From positions 1 to 22,128 of the forward strand of contig JADZCL010000170.1 in assembly GCA_020851615.1 (NCBI GenBank): a stretch of 22,128 nt of DNA, written 5' to 3'. The notes below the pieces were generated by a model. The model had not been told where the DNA came from, did no database searches, and saw only the letters and a list, made by a program, of their open reading frames with translations. Positions 7,842 to 15,170 of the stretch are shown one piece after another. The stretch is from Rubrivivax sp. (GTDB lineage Bacteria; Pseudomonadota; Gammaproteobacteria; Burkholderiales; Burkholderiaceae_C). Both the position numbers and the translations under genes were made by a program. Within the stretch, counting starts at the first letter, position 1, and each line of letters starts with the position of its first letter.

Positions 7842-9907
7842 GCCCGATGCGCTGGGGGTTCTGGCATCGCCTGCCGCGCGAGGCACGCGACACGCTTTTC
7901 CAGCTCGCGATCATCGGCTGGACGATGCTGCCGCACGCTGCGCATCTGCCTGCCTGGTGCAGCGCGATGGCACTGGGCGTGCTGCTGTGGCGCGGGCACC
8001 TCGCGATACAGGGGGCCGCCTTGCCGCGGCGCACTGTGGTGGGCCTGGTGCTGGCCGTCGCCGTGGGGCTGACGTACTGGAGCGAACGCACGCTGTTCGG
8101 GCGCGAGGCCGGCGTCACGCTCCTGGTCGTGCTGATGGCGCTGAAGACGCTGGAGCTGCGCGCACGCCGCGACGCGCTGGTGATGTTCTTCCTCGGCTTC
8201 TTCCTCGTCCTCACCAACTTCCTGTACTCGCAGTCCCTGCTGGTGGCGCTGTCCATGCTGGTCTCGGTGTGGGGCCTGCTGGCGGCCCTGGTGCTGGCGC
8301 ACATGCCGGTGGGTCGGCCGCCGCTGGCGCACGCCGCCGCCCTGGCCGCACGCGCCGCGCTGCTCGGGCTGCCGCTGATGGTGCTGCTGTTCGCGCTCTT
8401 CCCACGCGTGGCGCCGCTGTGGGGCGTGCCGCAGGATGCCGGCGGTCGCACCGGCCTGTCGGGCTCGATGGCGCTCGGTGGCGTGGCCTCGATCGCCAAT
8501 GACGACAGCATCGCGATGCGCGTGCGCTTCACGGGTCCGGTGCCCGCGACGGACCAGTTGTACTTCCGCGGCCCGGTCCTCTCCCACTTCGATGGCCGCG
8601 AATGGACACGCGGCGTCTCGGGCTTTGCGCTGCCGGACCGCCCGCGCAGCGAGCTGCAGGTCTTCGGCGCCGGCGTGCCCTACGAGTTGACGCTCGAGCC
8701 CAGCCGCCTGTCGCTGCTGCCCATGCTCGAGATGACGCCCGACACTCCCGACGCAGCGCCGAACCCGGACGGCATGCGGGCCATGCTGCGCGCCGATGCG
8801 CAATGGCAGACCGACCGCCCGCTCGCCGAGCGCATGCGCGTGTCGGCGCGCGCCTACCCGGAATATCGCCATGGGCCGCGCGCCGAGGTGCCGGGCCTGC
8901 ACGAGATGCTGGCGCTGCCAACGGGCTACAACCCACGCAGCCTGGCCTTTGCCCGCGCACTGCGCACACGCCCGGAGAACGCCGGCGCCGACGCCGGTGC
9001 GCTGGTGGGGCAACTGCTGGCCCAGATCCGCGGCGGCGAGTTCTTCTACACGCTCGAACCCGGCAGCTACGGGCGCGACGCGATCGACGAGTTCTGGTTC
9101 GAGCGGCGACTGGGCTTCTGCGAGCACTTCGCGGCCGCCTTCGTCGTGATGATGCGCGCCATGGGCGTGCCCGCGCGCATCGTGACCGGTTACCAGGGCA
9201 CCGATCCCGTGCCGGTGGACGGCTACTACATCGTGCGCCAGAGCCATGCGCATGCCTGGGCCGAATACTGGCAGGCCGGGCGTGGCTGGCTGCGCGCGGA
9301 CCCCACCGCCGCGGTCGCGCCCGAGCGCATCCGCGTCAGCCGCAACTTGCGGCCCCCGCGGGGGCTGATGGCGCAGGCGCTGAACACGGTCGACCCGGCA
9401 CTCGCCGAGGACATGCGGCGCATCTGGGAGGCGGCCAACAACCGCTGGAACCAGTGGGTGCTGAACTACTCACGCGGCACGCAGCTCGATCTGTTGCGCC
9501 AGCTCGGCGTGCGCACTCCCGAGACGCTGGACCTGATCTACGTGCTGATCGGGCTGCTGTGCACCGCCAGCCTCGCCGCCGCGGGGTGGGCGCTGTGGGA
9601 CCGCCATCGGCAGGATCCATGGCAGCGGCTGCAGCGCCGGGTGGCGCAGGCGTTGCTGCACCTGGGCGTGACGGTGGCCCCGCACGACCCGCCGCGCACC
9701 CGGGCGCAGGCAGTGCGGCATGCCCTCGGCGAACGCGGCCAGGCCCTGGCCGAGCATCTCGAAGCGCTCGACCTAGCCCGCTACGGCCGCGCCAGCGGCG
9801 TCCCGTCCCTGCGGCGCTGGTGGCGCGAATTCAAGCGCAGCGCCCGGCAGGCTTCGGGTCGCGCGTCCGTGCCGGCTCTGCAGCACCCAACCACGGCGCT
9901 TCCATAA
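7832..9907 (+). CDS. TgpA-type membrane transglutaminase (DUF3488/transglutaminase/DUF4129)
   Basis: Inner-membrane protein of 691 residues. About five or six N-terminal transmembrane segments (residues 20-200) correspond to DUF3488. A large periplasmic region follows, with the transglutaminase core: Cys430 in RLGFCEHFA, His474 in SHAHAWAEYW and Asp490 in LRADPTAAV form the catalytic triad. One more membrane segment near 570-590 (LIYVLIGLLCTASLAAAGWA) precedes a cytoplasmic DUF4129-like tail with PPRTRAQAVRHAL. The family member TgpA of Pseudomonas aeruginosa is essential, but its substrate is not settled. The ATG at 7832 overlaps the DUF58 stop; an ATG at 7847 is an alternative and neither has a clear ribosome-binding site, consistent with coupled translation. 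The stop codon lies inside the -10-like hexamer of mltB. Confidence 0.93.
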   Translation: MALSPMRWGFWHRLPREARDTLFQLAIIGWTMLPHAAHLPAWCSAMALGVLLWRGHLAIQGAALPRRTVVGLVLAVAVGLTYWSERTLFGREAGVTLLVVLMALKTLELRARRDALVMFFLGFFLVLTNFLYSQSLLVALSMLVSVWGLLAALVLAHMPVGRPPLAHAAALAARAALLGLPLMVLLFALFPRVAPLWGVPQDAGGRTGLSGSMALGGVASIANDDSIAMRVRFTGPVPATDQLYFRGPVLSHFDGREWTRGVSGFALPDRPRSELQVFGAGVPYELTLEPSRLSLLPMLEMTPDTPDAAPNPDGMRAMLRADAQWQTDRPLAERMRVSARAYPEYRHGPRAEVPGLHEMLALPTGYNPRSLAFARALRTRPENAGADAGALVGQLLAQIRGGEFFYTLEPGSYGRDAIDEFWFERRLGFCEHFAAAFVVMMRAMGVPARIVTGYQGTDPVPVDGYYIVRQSHAHAWAEYWQAGRGWLRADPTAAVAPERIRVSRNLRPPRGLMAQALNTVDPALAEDMRRIWEAANNRWNQWVLNYSRGTQLDLLRQLGVRTPETLDLIYVLIGLLCTASLAAAGWALWDRHRQDPWQRLQRRVAQALLHLGVTVAPHDPPRTRAQAVRHALGERGQALAEHLEALDLARYGRASGVPSLRRWWREFKRSARQASGRASVPALQHPTTALP

Positions 9908-9908
9908 T
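9903..9908 (+). promoter_or_regulatory. Candidate -10 element immediately upstream of mltB
   Basis: CATAAT ends six bases before the mltB ATG and overlaps the TAA stop of the transglutaminase gene. No Shine-Dalgarno sequence lies between. If used, transcription would begin at or very near the start codon. No good -35 is seen. Confidence 0.28.
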
Positions 9909-9914
9909 CACCCC

Positions 9915-11030
9915 ATGCTCGTGCGGCCTGCGCTCATCTCCGTGCTGATTGCCGTGTGCTGGGCCGCCTCCGGCCTGCCTGAGCCGGCCGCTGCCGCGGG
10001 CCCAGAAGCCAAGCGGCGCGCACCCGGCGTCACGGCACAAACTCGGGCTGCTCTGCCGTACCTGGGCCGTGCCGAGCTGGTCATCTTTGCCCACGATGTG
10101 GCCACCCGGCAGGGATGGGAGCACGGCTGGGTGATCGACCAGCTTGGCGGAGCCCGGCAATTGCCCCGCGTGGCGCAGCTTGTGATGCCTGCGCCTGCCG
10201 GAGTCACCAAGAACTGGGCCGCCTACCATGACCGCTTCGTCGAGCCCCGGCGCATCGGCGCCGGAGTGGCGTTCTGGCAGACCCACGCCGAGCTGTTGCG
10301 GCGCGCCGAGGGCGAGTACGGCGTGCCCGCGGAAATCGTGGTCGGGATCATCGGCGTCGAGAGCTTCTACGGGCGCATGACGGGTGACTTCCGCAGCGTC
10401 GACGCGCTGGCCACGCTGGCCTTCGACTTCCCGCGCGGGCGCAGTGACCGCAGCCAGTTCTTCCGCGAGGAACTCGAGGAACTGCTCATCCTGGCCCGGC
10501 GCGAAGGCGTGCGCGCAGACAGCCTGCGCGGCTCGTTTGCCGGCGCCATCGGCTGGCCGCAGTTCATGCCCGGCAGCATCAACCGCCACGCGGTCGACTT
10601 CGACGGCGACGGCCATATCGACCTGCGCGCCAGCGTGGCCGACGCCATCGGCAGCGTCGCACACTTCCTGCAGCAGCATGGCTGGCAGCGCGCCGAGGCG
10701 ACGCACTTTGGGGTGCAGCCGCCCGCCGACGCTGACGCCCGCGCGACCCTGCTCGCGCCCGACATCCTGCCCAGCTTCAGCACCGCGCAGATGCGCGAAC
10801 TGGGCGCGCAACTGGATCCGCAAGTGGCGAACCACGGCGGGCCCCTGGCCCTCGTGCAGGTGTTCAACGGCGAGGCCGCACCCAGCTATGTTGCCGGCAC
10901 GCAGAACTTCTATGCGCTCACGCGCTACAACCGCTCCAGCTACTACGCACTGGCCGTGATCGCGCTTGGCGACGCGGTCAAGGCCGCGCGCACACCAGAT
11001 GCAACCCTCGTGACTTCCCGGAGACCTTGA
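9915..11030 (+). CDS. mltB: Lytic murein transglycosylase B
   Basis: Cleaves the glycan strands of peptidoglycan, forming 1,6-anhydromuramyl ends, in the periplasm. The product is 371 residues. Residues 1-28 look like a signal peptide (hydrophobic core [13 protein letters not shown], then AAAA). Cys15 is not in a canonical lipobox (IAVC), so the protein may be soluble, unlike lipidated E. coli MltB. The catalytic glutamate is Glu149 in [10 protein letters not shown]. Family motifs follow: [27 protein letters not shown] and [10 protein letters not shown], a calcium-binding EF-hand-like loop. It lies eight bases after the TgpA-type gene, linking the MoxR cluster to the cell wall. Its stop overlaps the gloA start (TGATG). 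There is no ribosome-binding site before the ATG. Confidence 0.95.
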   Translation: MLVRPALISVLIAVCWAASGLPEPAAAAGPEAKRRAPGVTAQTRAALPYLGRAELVIFAHDVATRQGWEHGWVIDQLGGARQLPRVAQLVMPAPAGVTKNWAAYHDRFVEPRRIGAGVAFWQTHAELLRRAEGEYGVPAEIVVGIIGVESFYGRMTGDFRSVDALATLAFDFPRGRSDRSQFFREELEELLILARREGVRADSLRGSFAGAIGWPQFMPGSINRHAVDFDGDGHIDLRASVADAIGSVAHFLQQHGWQRAEATHFGVQPPADADARATLLAPDILPSFSTAQMRELGAQLDPQVANHGGPLALVQVFNGEAAPSYVAGTQNFYALTRYNRSSYYALAVIALGDAVKAARTPDATLVTSRRP

Positions 11031-11428
11031 TGCACCTTCTGCACACCATGCTGCGCGTGGGCGACCTGCAGCGCGCAATCGACTTCTACACACAGGTGCT
11101 GGGCATGCAACTGCTGCGCACGACCAAGCGGCCTGAGCAGCGCTACGACCTGGCCTTCGTCGGCTACGGCAGCAACCCGGAGCACGCCGAAATCGAGCTG
11201 ACCTACAACTACGGCGTCGAACGCTACGACCAAGGCAGCGCCTTCGGCCACCTGGCGATCGGTGTCCCCGACGTGGCCGCCACCTGTGCCGCCGTGCGCG
11301 AACGGGCCGCCGCGCTGGGAGGCGCGATCACGCGCGAGCCCGGCCCGGTCCAGGGTGGTACGACGATGATCGCCTTCATCACCGACCCAGACGGCTACAA
11401 GATCGAGTTGATCGAACGCCGGGCCTGA
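11030..11428 (+). CDS. gloA: Lactoylglutathione lyase (glyoxalase I)
   Basis: Converts the methylglyoxal-glutathione hemithioacetal to S-lactoylglutathione, in the cytoplasm. The product is 132 residues and closely resembles E. coli GloA. The metal ligands are all present: His5 (HLLHTMLRV), Glu56 (EIELTY), His74 (AFGHLA) and Glu126 (GYKIELIE), matching His5, Glu56, His74 and Glu122 of the Ni-dependent E. coli enzyme after a short insertion. Conserved motifs include [11 protein letters not shown] and GGTTMIAFI. The ATG at 11030 overlaps the mltB stop by one base, and CCGGAG about six bases upstream serves as ribosome-binding site inside the end of mltB, so the two are translationally coupled. 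The pairing of a cell-wall lyase with glyoxalase probably has no direct functional meaning. Confidence 0.97.
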   Translation: MHLLHTMLRVGDLQRAIDFYTQVLGMQLLRTTKRPEQRYDLAFVGYGSNPEHAEIELTYNYGVERYDQGSAFGHLAIGVPDVAATCAAVRERAAALGGAITREPGPVQGGTTMIAFITDPDGYKIELIERRA

Positions 11429-11463
11429 GCGATAACGGCCCCCCTGGTGAGATGGAGTCCCCC

Positions 11464-12027
11464 ATGCGCAAGCCCCTTCACCCGATTGCCCTGGCGCTGC
11501 TGACTGCCGCCGCACTGCTGCCCTCGTCGGCCCTTGCCCAGCGCTTGGCCCCCGGCCTGTGGGAGCTCCAGTCGACCATGAAGTCCGAAGACAGCCGCAT
11601 GCAGGAGAACATGGCACGGATGCAGAAGGAGCTGGCCGCCATGCCTCCCGAGCAGCGCAAGATGATGCAGGACATGATGGCCCGCCAGGGCATTGGCATC
11701 GACCCCGCGAAGGGCATGCAGGCGATGCGCATGTGCTTCACCAAGGAGCAGGTCGAGCGGGACGAACTGCCGCTGGATCAGAGCGGCAACTGCCGCTTCG
11801 AGCGTCACCAGCGCAGCGGTGCCTCGATCCGCTTTGCGTTCAGCTGCAGCAATCCCAAGAGCAGCGGCGAGGGCGAGTTCACGCAGCAGGGCGACAAGGC
11901 ATTCACCAGCCGCATGACGTCGCAGGCCGCAGGCAAGGACGGCAAGCCCATGCGTACCGAGATGCAGCAGCAGGGCCGCTGGCTGGGTGCGGACTGCGGC
12001 GGCCTGAAACCCAACGCCGGCCGCTGA
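11464..12027 (+). CDS. Secreted DUF3617 protein, methionine-rich
   Basis: Protein of 187 residues and unknown function. Residues 1-25 form a clear signal peptide ending ALA-Q, so the mature protein is periplasmic. APGLWE (29-34) just after cleavage is the start signature of DUF3617. Between 39 and 90 there are 12 methionines, in a charged helical stretch with the run KMMQDMMARQG (66-76). Four cysteines (91, 110, 128, 178) are enough for two disulfides. I chose ATG 11464 because GGAG at 11456-11459 is well placed; the ATG at 11452 would leave no ribosome-binding site and add MESP. It lies 35 bp after gloA. The family is widespread in proteobacteria without an assigned role. Metal or oxidant binding by the methionines is only a possibility. 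Confidence 0.88.
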   Translation: MRKPLHPIALALLTAAALLPSSALAQRLAPGLWELQSTMKSEDSRMQENMARMQKELAAMPPEQRKMMQDMMARQGIGIDPAKGMQAMRMCFTKEQVERDELPLDQSGNCRFERHQRSGASIRFAFSCSNPKSSGEGEFTQQGDKAFTSRMTSQAAGKDGKPMRTEMQQQGRWLGADCGGLKPNAGR

Positions 12028-12041
12028 ACGGCGGCCCCGGC
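12016..12041. terminator. Hairpin across the DUF3617 stop codon
   Basis: GGCCGC (12019-12024) pairs with GCGGCC (12031-12036) around the loop TGAACG, which contains the TGA stop. GCC at 12016-12018 can extend the stem with GGC at 12039-12041 across two unpaired bases. It lies between convergent genes and has no U-tract. Candidate terminator for the plus-strand mRNA. Confidence 0.4.
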
Positions 12042-12061
12042 ACGGACCGGCTGGGCAGCGC

Positions 12062-12670
12062 TCAGGCCGGATCCGATGAGGCCTGCAGCGAGCCGTCGCG
12101 CACGCGCGCGAGGTCGGCCTCGGTGTCGATGTCGACCAGCACGCCGGCGTCGTCGACCTCGATCGCATGCGCCGGGTAGCGCGCAATGATGCGCCGCGCG
12201 CCCTCGTCGCCGGTGAGCGCGATCAGGTCGGGGAAGAGCTCCGAGCCGAAGCCAACCGGGTGGCCACGCCGCCCACGGTACTGCGGGAACGCGACCGGCT
12301 GCTCGCTCAGGGCGTCGGCCACGGCCTGGATGCTGGCGGTCGAGACCCTGGGCATGTCGCCGGGCAGAACCAGCCAGCCACTGGCGTCGGGGCGCTCGGC
12401 CACTCCACAGGCAATGCTGTGCCCGATGCCTCGCGCGGCCTCCTCGTCGGTGAGCACGAGCAGGTCACGCAGCGCCACCTGCCGCAGCACCGAAGGCATC
12501 AGGCGCGCCGTGGTGACGACAACGAAGGGACAGCCCGAAGCGAGCACGTGCTGCAGCGTCGTGTCCAGCACCGTCGCCTCGCCCAATGGTTGCAACAGTT
12601 TGTGCACGGGCCCGCCAAAGCGGCTGCCCTGGCCCGCAGCCAGCACCACGATCGTAGGGCGCTGCCTCAT
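12062..12670 (-). CDS. MobA-like nucleotidyltransferase, MocA type (molybdenum cofactor cytidylyltransferase candidate)
   Basis: Protein of 202 residues with a nucleotide-diphospho-sugar transferase fold. The NTP-binding loop is LAAGQGSRFGG (10-20) with Lys24. LPGDMP (102-107) holds the metal-binding aspartate. GHPVGF (136-141), GDEGAR (154-159) and DIDTEADL (180-187) are the features that distinguish the MocA/cytidylyltransferase group from MobA. MocA adds CMP to molybdopterin for xanthine-dehydrogenase-type enzymes. The ATG at 12668-12670 has AGGA about eight bases upstream; the frame stays open further but that part is not family-like and overlaps pdxH. It is convergent with the DUF3617 gene and divergent from pdxH. 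No molybdenum hydroxylase gene is nearby, so the substrate is inferred. Confidence 0.85.
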   Translation of the reverse strand: MRQRPTIVVLAAGQGSRFGGPVHKLLQPLGEATVLDTTLQHVLASGCPFVVVTTARLMPSVLRQVALRDLLVLTDEEAARGIGHSIACGVAERPDASGWLVLPGDMPRVSTASIQAVADALSEQPVAFPQYRGRRGHPVGFGSELFPDLIALTGDEGARRIIARYPAHAIEVDDAGVLVDIDTEADLARVRDGSLQASSDPA

Positions 12671-12711
12671 GGCTCGATCCTGGGAAGTGCGTATCAATGG
12701 AACTGGGCTGC

Positions 12712-12794
12712 GTGCAAATGCACCCCCTCGCTCGGGGGTCCGGGGCGCGAGGATGTCGCGCCGCCGCAAGGCGTACAAGGTGGGACGTTCACCT
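12712..12794. other. Hairpin cluster between the mocA-like gene and pdxH
   Basis: The 176-bp divergent gap holds several inverted repeats in a row. ACCCCC/GGGGGT (12722-12727 with 12734-12739) has a 6-base loop. GGCGCGA/TCGCGCC (12744-12750 with 12756-12762) is a perfect 7-bp stem with loop GGATG. AGGTG/CACCT (12778-12782 with 12790-12794) has a 7-base loop. A smaller GTGC/GCAC pair overlaps the first. No open frame fits family-like coding here. They could be leader structures of the mocA-like mRNA, protein-binding sites or a small RNA; none is established. Confidence 0.4.
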
Positions 12795-12834
12795 ACGGCC
12801 TTCCACGTAAGGGTCGGACCTGTCCGCGTCTTCC

Positions 12835-12840
12835 TATACT
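12835..12840 (+). promoter_or_regulatory. Candidate -10 element directly before pdxH
   Basis: TATACT differs from the TATAAT consensus at one position and ends six bases before the pdxH ATG. No Shine-Dalgarno sequence precedes the ATG. A transcript from this site would start at or beside the start codon. No recognisable -35 is present at 17-bp spacing. Confidence 0.42.
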
Positions 12841-12846
12841 TTGCGG

Positions 12847-13482
12847 ATGGACCTCGCCGCCCTGCGCAAAAGCTACGAGCGCGACGCGCTCGACGAGAAG
12901 GCCTCGCACGCCGATCCGCTGCAGCAGTTCGAGCTGTGGATGAAGCAGGCACTCGACTCCAAACTGCCCGAACCGACCGCGATGACGGTGGCCACCGTCG
13001 GGCCCGAGGGCCGCCCCTCGACACGGGTGGTGCTGGTCAAGGGGGTGGATGCGCGCGGACTCGTCTGGTACACGAACTACGACAGTCGCAAGGGGCGCGA
13101 GCTCGCGCACTGTGCGTTGGCCGCGTTGCAGTTCCACTGGGTCGAGCTCGAGCGCGTCGTGCGCATCGAGGGTCGGGTGGAGCGGACGAGCACGGCCGAG
13201 TCCGACGCCTACTTCGCCAGCCGCCCGCTCGATTCACGCATCGGCGCCTGGGCCTCGCCGCAGAGCGAAGTGATCGAATCGCGCGCCGTGCTCGTGGCCA
13301 ATGCGGCACGCTACGCAGCCCAGTTCATGCTCGCGCCGCCGCGCCCGCCGCACTGGGGCGGCTTTCGCCTGGTGCCCGACGGCTGGGAGTTCTGGCAAGG
13401 CCGCAAGAGTCGCCTGCACGACCGGCTGCGCTACCGCCGCGACGAGGCCGGCCACTGGATGCGCGAGCGGCTGGCGCCCTGA
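12847..13482 (+). CDS. pdxH: Pyridoxamine/pyridoxine 5'-phosphate oxidase
   Basis: FMN-dependent oxidase that makes pyridoxal 5'-phosphate, in the cytoplasm. The product is 211 residues, the normal family length. The N-terminal [15 protein letters not shown] is characteristic. FMN-contacting segments are [11 protein letters not shown] (58-68) and [11 protein letters not shown] (77-87). SPQSEVI (138-144) matches the conserved S-x-QS region. The C-terminal signature is [14 protein letters not shown] (180-193), with substrate-binding Arg and His. ATG 12847 is chosen because the protein aligns from MDL; the upstream TTG at 12841 is poorly placed. The ATG lacks a ribosome-binding site and follows a -10-like hexamer, suggesting a leaderless or nearly leaderless mRNA. 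Confidence 0.97.
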   Translation: MDLAALRKSYERDALDEKASHADPLQQFELWMKQALDSKLPEPTAMTVATVGPEGRPSTRVVLVKGVDARGLVWYTNYDSRKGRELAHCALAALQFHWVELERVVRIEGRVERTSTAESDAYFASRPLDSRIGAWASPQSEVIESRAVLVANAARYAAQFMLAPPRPPHWGGFRLVPDGWEFWQGRKSRLHDRLRYRRDEAGHWMRERLAP

Positions 13483-13496
13483 AGCCAGGCGCTGGC
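13471..13496. terminator. Alternative hairpins at the pdxH 3' end
   Basis: CTGGC (13471-13475), GCCAG (13484-13488) and CTGGC (13492-13496) can form two mutually exclusive 5-bp hairpins. The first has the pdxH TGA in its loop. They lie at a convergent junction, with no U-tract. Weak terminator candidate. Confidence 0.25.
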
Positions 13497-13521
13497 AGCG
13501 CTCAGCGGCAGCCGGCCGGAG

Positions 13522-14394
13522 TCAGAGATCGCGCGCCTGCAGGGTGTCGCAGGCGGCGATGCGCCCTTGCTCGAGGCCGCGCTGGAACCAGCGCACGCGC
13601 TGCGCACTGCTGCCGTGGGTGAAGCTCTCCGGCCGCACGCGCGCGCCGGCTTCACGCTGCAGGGTGTCATCACCGATGCGCGCGGCGGCGTTGACGGCGG
13701 ACTCGATGTCGCCGCGCTCGAGCCAGCCGCGGCCGGCCTGGCTGTCATGCGCCCACAGGCCCGCCAGGCAATCGGCCTGCAGTTCGACGCGCACCGAGAT
13801 CGCATTCATCTGCGTGGTCGAGACGCGCCCGCGCAGCGCGTCAACCTTGTCGGTGATGCCCAGCTGGTTCTGCACGTGGTGCCCGACTTCGTGTGCAATC
13901 ACGTAGGCCTGCGCGAATTCACCCGGCGCGCCGAGTTGGCGCTGCAGCGTGTCGAAGAACTCCAGGTCCAGGTAGACCTTGCGGTCGCCGGGGCAGTAGA
14001 ACGGGCCCATCGCCGCCTGCCCCATGCCGCAGGCCGAGGAGATGGCGCCGCGGTAGAGCACCAGGCGCGGCTCCTGGTAGGTCTGTCCCAGGCCCTGGAA
14101 CTGGCGACCCCAGACCTGCTCCGTGTCGCGCAGGACGGTGGAGACGAAGGCCGCCGCGCGATCATCGGCCGGCGGACGTTGCGCAGGCGCCTGCTGCGTC
14201 ACCTCGGCTTGCCCGCCCATGCCACCGAGCAGACCCAGGACCGTGAGCGGGTTGATGCCAAAGATCCAGCCCACGACCACCGCGATCACGATCGAGCCCA
14301 GCCCGAGTCCGCGTCCGCCCAGGCGCGGCAGCCGTCCGCCCCCGCTGCGACGGTCCTCGACGTTGGTGCTCTGCTCCTGCCCTTCCCACTTCAT
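13522..14394 (-). CDS. YpfJ-type putative neutral zinc metallopeptidase
   Basis: Membrane-anchored protein of 290 residues. A cytoplasmic start (MKWEGQEQSTNVEDRR) leads to a Gly-rich linker, then a transmembrane helix at about 33-58 and an extracytoplasmic domain. The zincin motif HEVGHH is at 168-173, with Glu169 as predicted catalytic base. ELQADCLAGLWA, about 35 residues later, probably supplies the third zinc ligand. YRGAISSACG (114-123) and FYCPGDRKVYLDL (132-144) are YpfJ family landmarks. The ATG at 14392-14394 has GGGGAG about eight bases upstream. It follows dcd on the same strand after 54 bp. The peptidase activity and substrate of this family have not, to my knowledge, been established. 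Confidence 0.92.
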   Translation of the reverse strand: MKWEGQEQSTNVEDRRSGGGRLPRLGGRGLGLGSIVIAVVVGWIFGINPLTVLGLLGGMGGQAEVTQQAPAQRPPADDRAAAFVSTVLRDTEQVWGRQFQGLGQTYQEPRLVLYRGAISSACGMGQAAMGPFYCPGDRKVYLDLEFFDTLQRQLGAPGEFAQAYVIAHEVGHHVQNQLGITDKVDALRGRVSTTQMNAISVRVELQADCLAGLWAHDSQAGRGWLERGDIESAVNAAARIGDDTLQREAGARVRPESFTHGSSAQRVRWFQRGLEQGRIAACDTLQARDL

Positions 14395-14448
14395 GCCGCG
14401 GCTCCCCTGGCGAAGGTGTTCGAACCGAGCCTAGGCGCCGGCCCGCAC

Positions 14449-15018
14449 TCAGGTCTTGGGCAGCGTGACGCCGCGCTGGCCCTGGTACTTGCCGCCGCGA
14501 TCCTTGTAGCTCGTCTCGCAGACTTCGTCGCTCTCGAAGAAGAGCACCTGCGCGCAGCCCTCGCCCGCGTAGATCTTGGCCGGCAGCGGCGTGGTGTTGC
14601 TGAACTCGAGCGTCACATAGCCTTCCCACTCGGGCTCGAAGGGGGTCACGTTGACGATGATGCCGCAGCGCGCGTAGGTGCTCTTGCCCAGGCAGATCGT
14701 CAGCACGTTGCGCGGAATGCGGAAATACTCGACCGTGCGCGCCAGCGCAAAGCTGTTGGGCGGGATGATGCACACGTCGGCCTGGATGTCGACGAAGCTC
14801 TTCTCGTCGAAGTTCTTCGGATCCACGACCGTGCTGTGGATGTTGGTGAAGACCTTGAATTCACTGGCGCAGCGGATGTCGTATCCGTAGCTGCTGGTGC
14901 CGTAGCTGACGATGCGCCGCCCATCGGGGGCCTGGCGCACCTGCCCGGGTTCGAAGGGTTCGATCATCCGGTGCTGCTGGGCCATGCGGCGGATCCATCG
15001 GTCGCTCTTGATCGTCAT
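14449..15018 (-). CDS. dcd: dCTP deaminase
   Basis: Deaminates dCTP to dUTP, feeding thymidylate synthesis, in the cytoplasm. The product is 189 residues. The sequence reads [13 protein letters not shown] at the start, then [12 protein letters not shown] (39-50), [18 protein letters not shown] (85-102) and [10 protein letters not shown] (111-120). Ser113, Arg117 and Glu138 (TLEFSN) correspond to the E. coli catalytic residues Ser111, Arg115 and Glu138. [14 protein letters not shown] near the C-terminus forms the lid over the nucleotide. Such proteins can be confused with dUTPases, but the deaminase residues are present. The ATG at 15016-15018 lacks an obvious ribosome-binding site. It is upstream of the YpfJ-type gene and divergent from the DUF962 gene. 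Confidence 0.97.
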   Translation of the reverse strand: MTIKSDRWIRRMAQQHRMIEPFEPGQVRQAPDGRRIVSYGTSSYGYDIRCASEFKVFTNIHSTVVDPKNFDEKSFVDIQADVCIIPPNSFALARTVEYFRIPRNVLTICLGKSTYARCGIIVNVTPFEPEWEGYVTLEFSNTTPLPAKIYAGEGCAQVLFFESDEVCETSYKDRGGKYQGQRGVTLPKT

Positions 15019-15044
15019 GCGTGCAGGTCTGGATGGTGGGGGGC

Positions 15045-15077
15045 CCGGGCGCCCGGCAGCGGATTGGCGGCATTATT
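15045..15077 (-). promoter_or_regulatory. dcd leader: candidate -10 element and a 12-bp palindrome
   Basis: On the minus strand AATAAT (complement of 15072-15077) is a -10-like hexamer about 55 bases before dcd. Between it and the gene, 15045-15056 is a perfect 12-bp palindrome (CCGGGC joined to GCCCGG). No -35 is convincing. The palindrome may be chance in such GC-rich DNA or an operator. Confidence 0.25.
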
Positions 15078-15170
15078 CCACCCGCCCCGCGGCTTGCATG
15101 GGGACTGCCCGCCGGGCGTGGGTATCCGCGCTAGGATGGGAGCACGCCCTGACCCCGGAGCCGTGTCGCA

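Noticed and set aside
7736..9253. 505-codon minus-strand open frame across the transglutaminase gene
   Set aside because: The transglutaminase frame has an intact catalytic triad and membrane segments; the antisense frame has no recognisable features.
8602..9948. 448-codon plus-strand frame overlapping the transglutaminase and the mltB start
   Set aside because: Arg/Ala/Gly-rich out-of-frame translation of real genes.
9929..9963. mltB signal sequence as a lipoprotein signal
   Set aside because: The cysteine at residue 15 is preceded by valine rather than Gly, Ala or Ser, so the lipobox is not convincing.
12671..12846. Possible tRNA in the mocA-pdxH gap
   Set aside because: The hairpins do not fit a cloverleaf and no T-loop sequence or CCA end is seen on either strand.
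12671..13024. N-terminal extension of the mocA-like gene
   Set aside because: It is antisense to pdxH, and the NTP-binding loop lies right after the ATG at 12670, as expected for the family.
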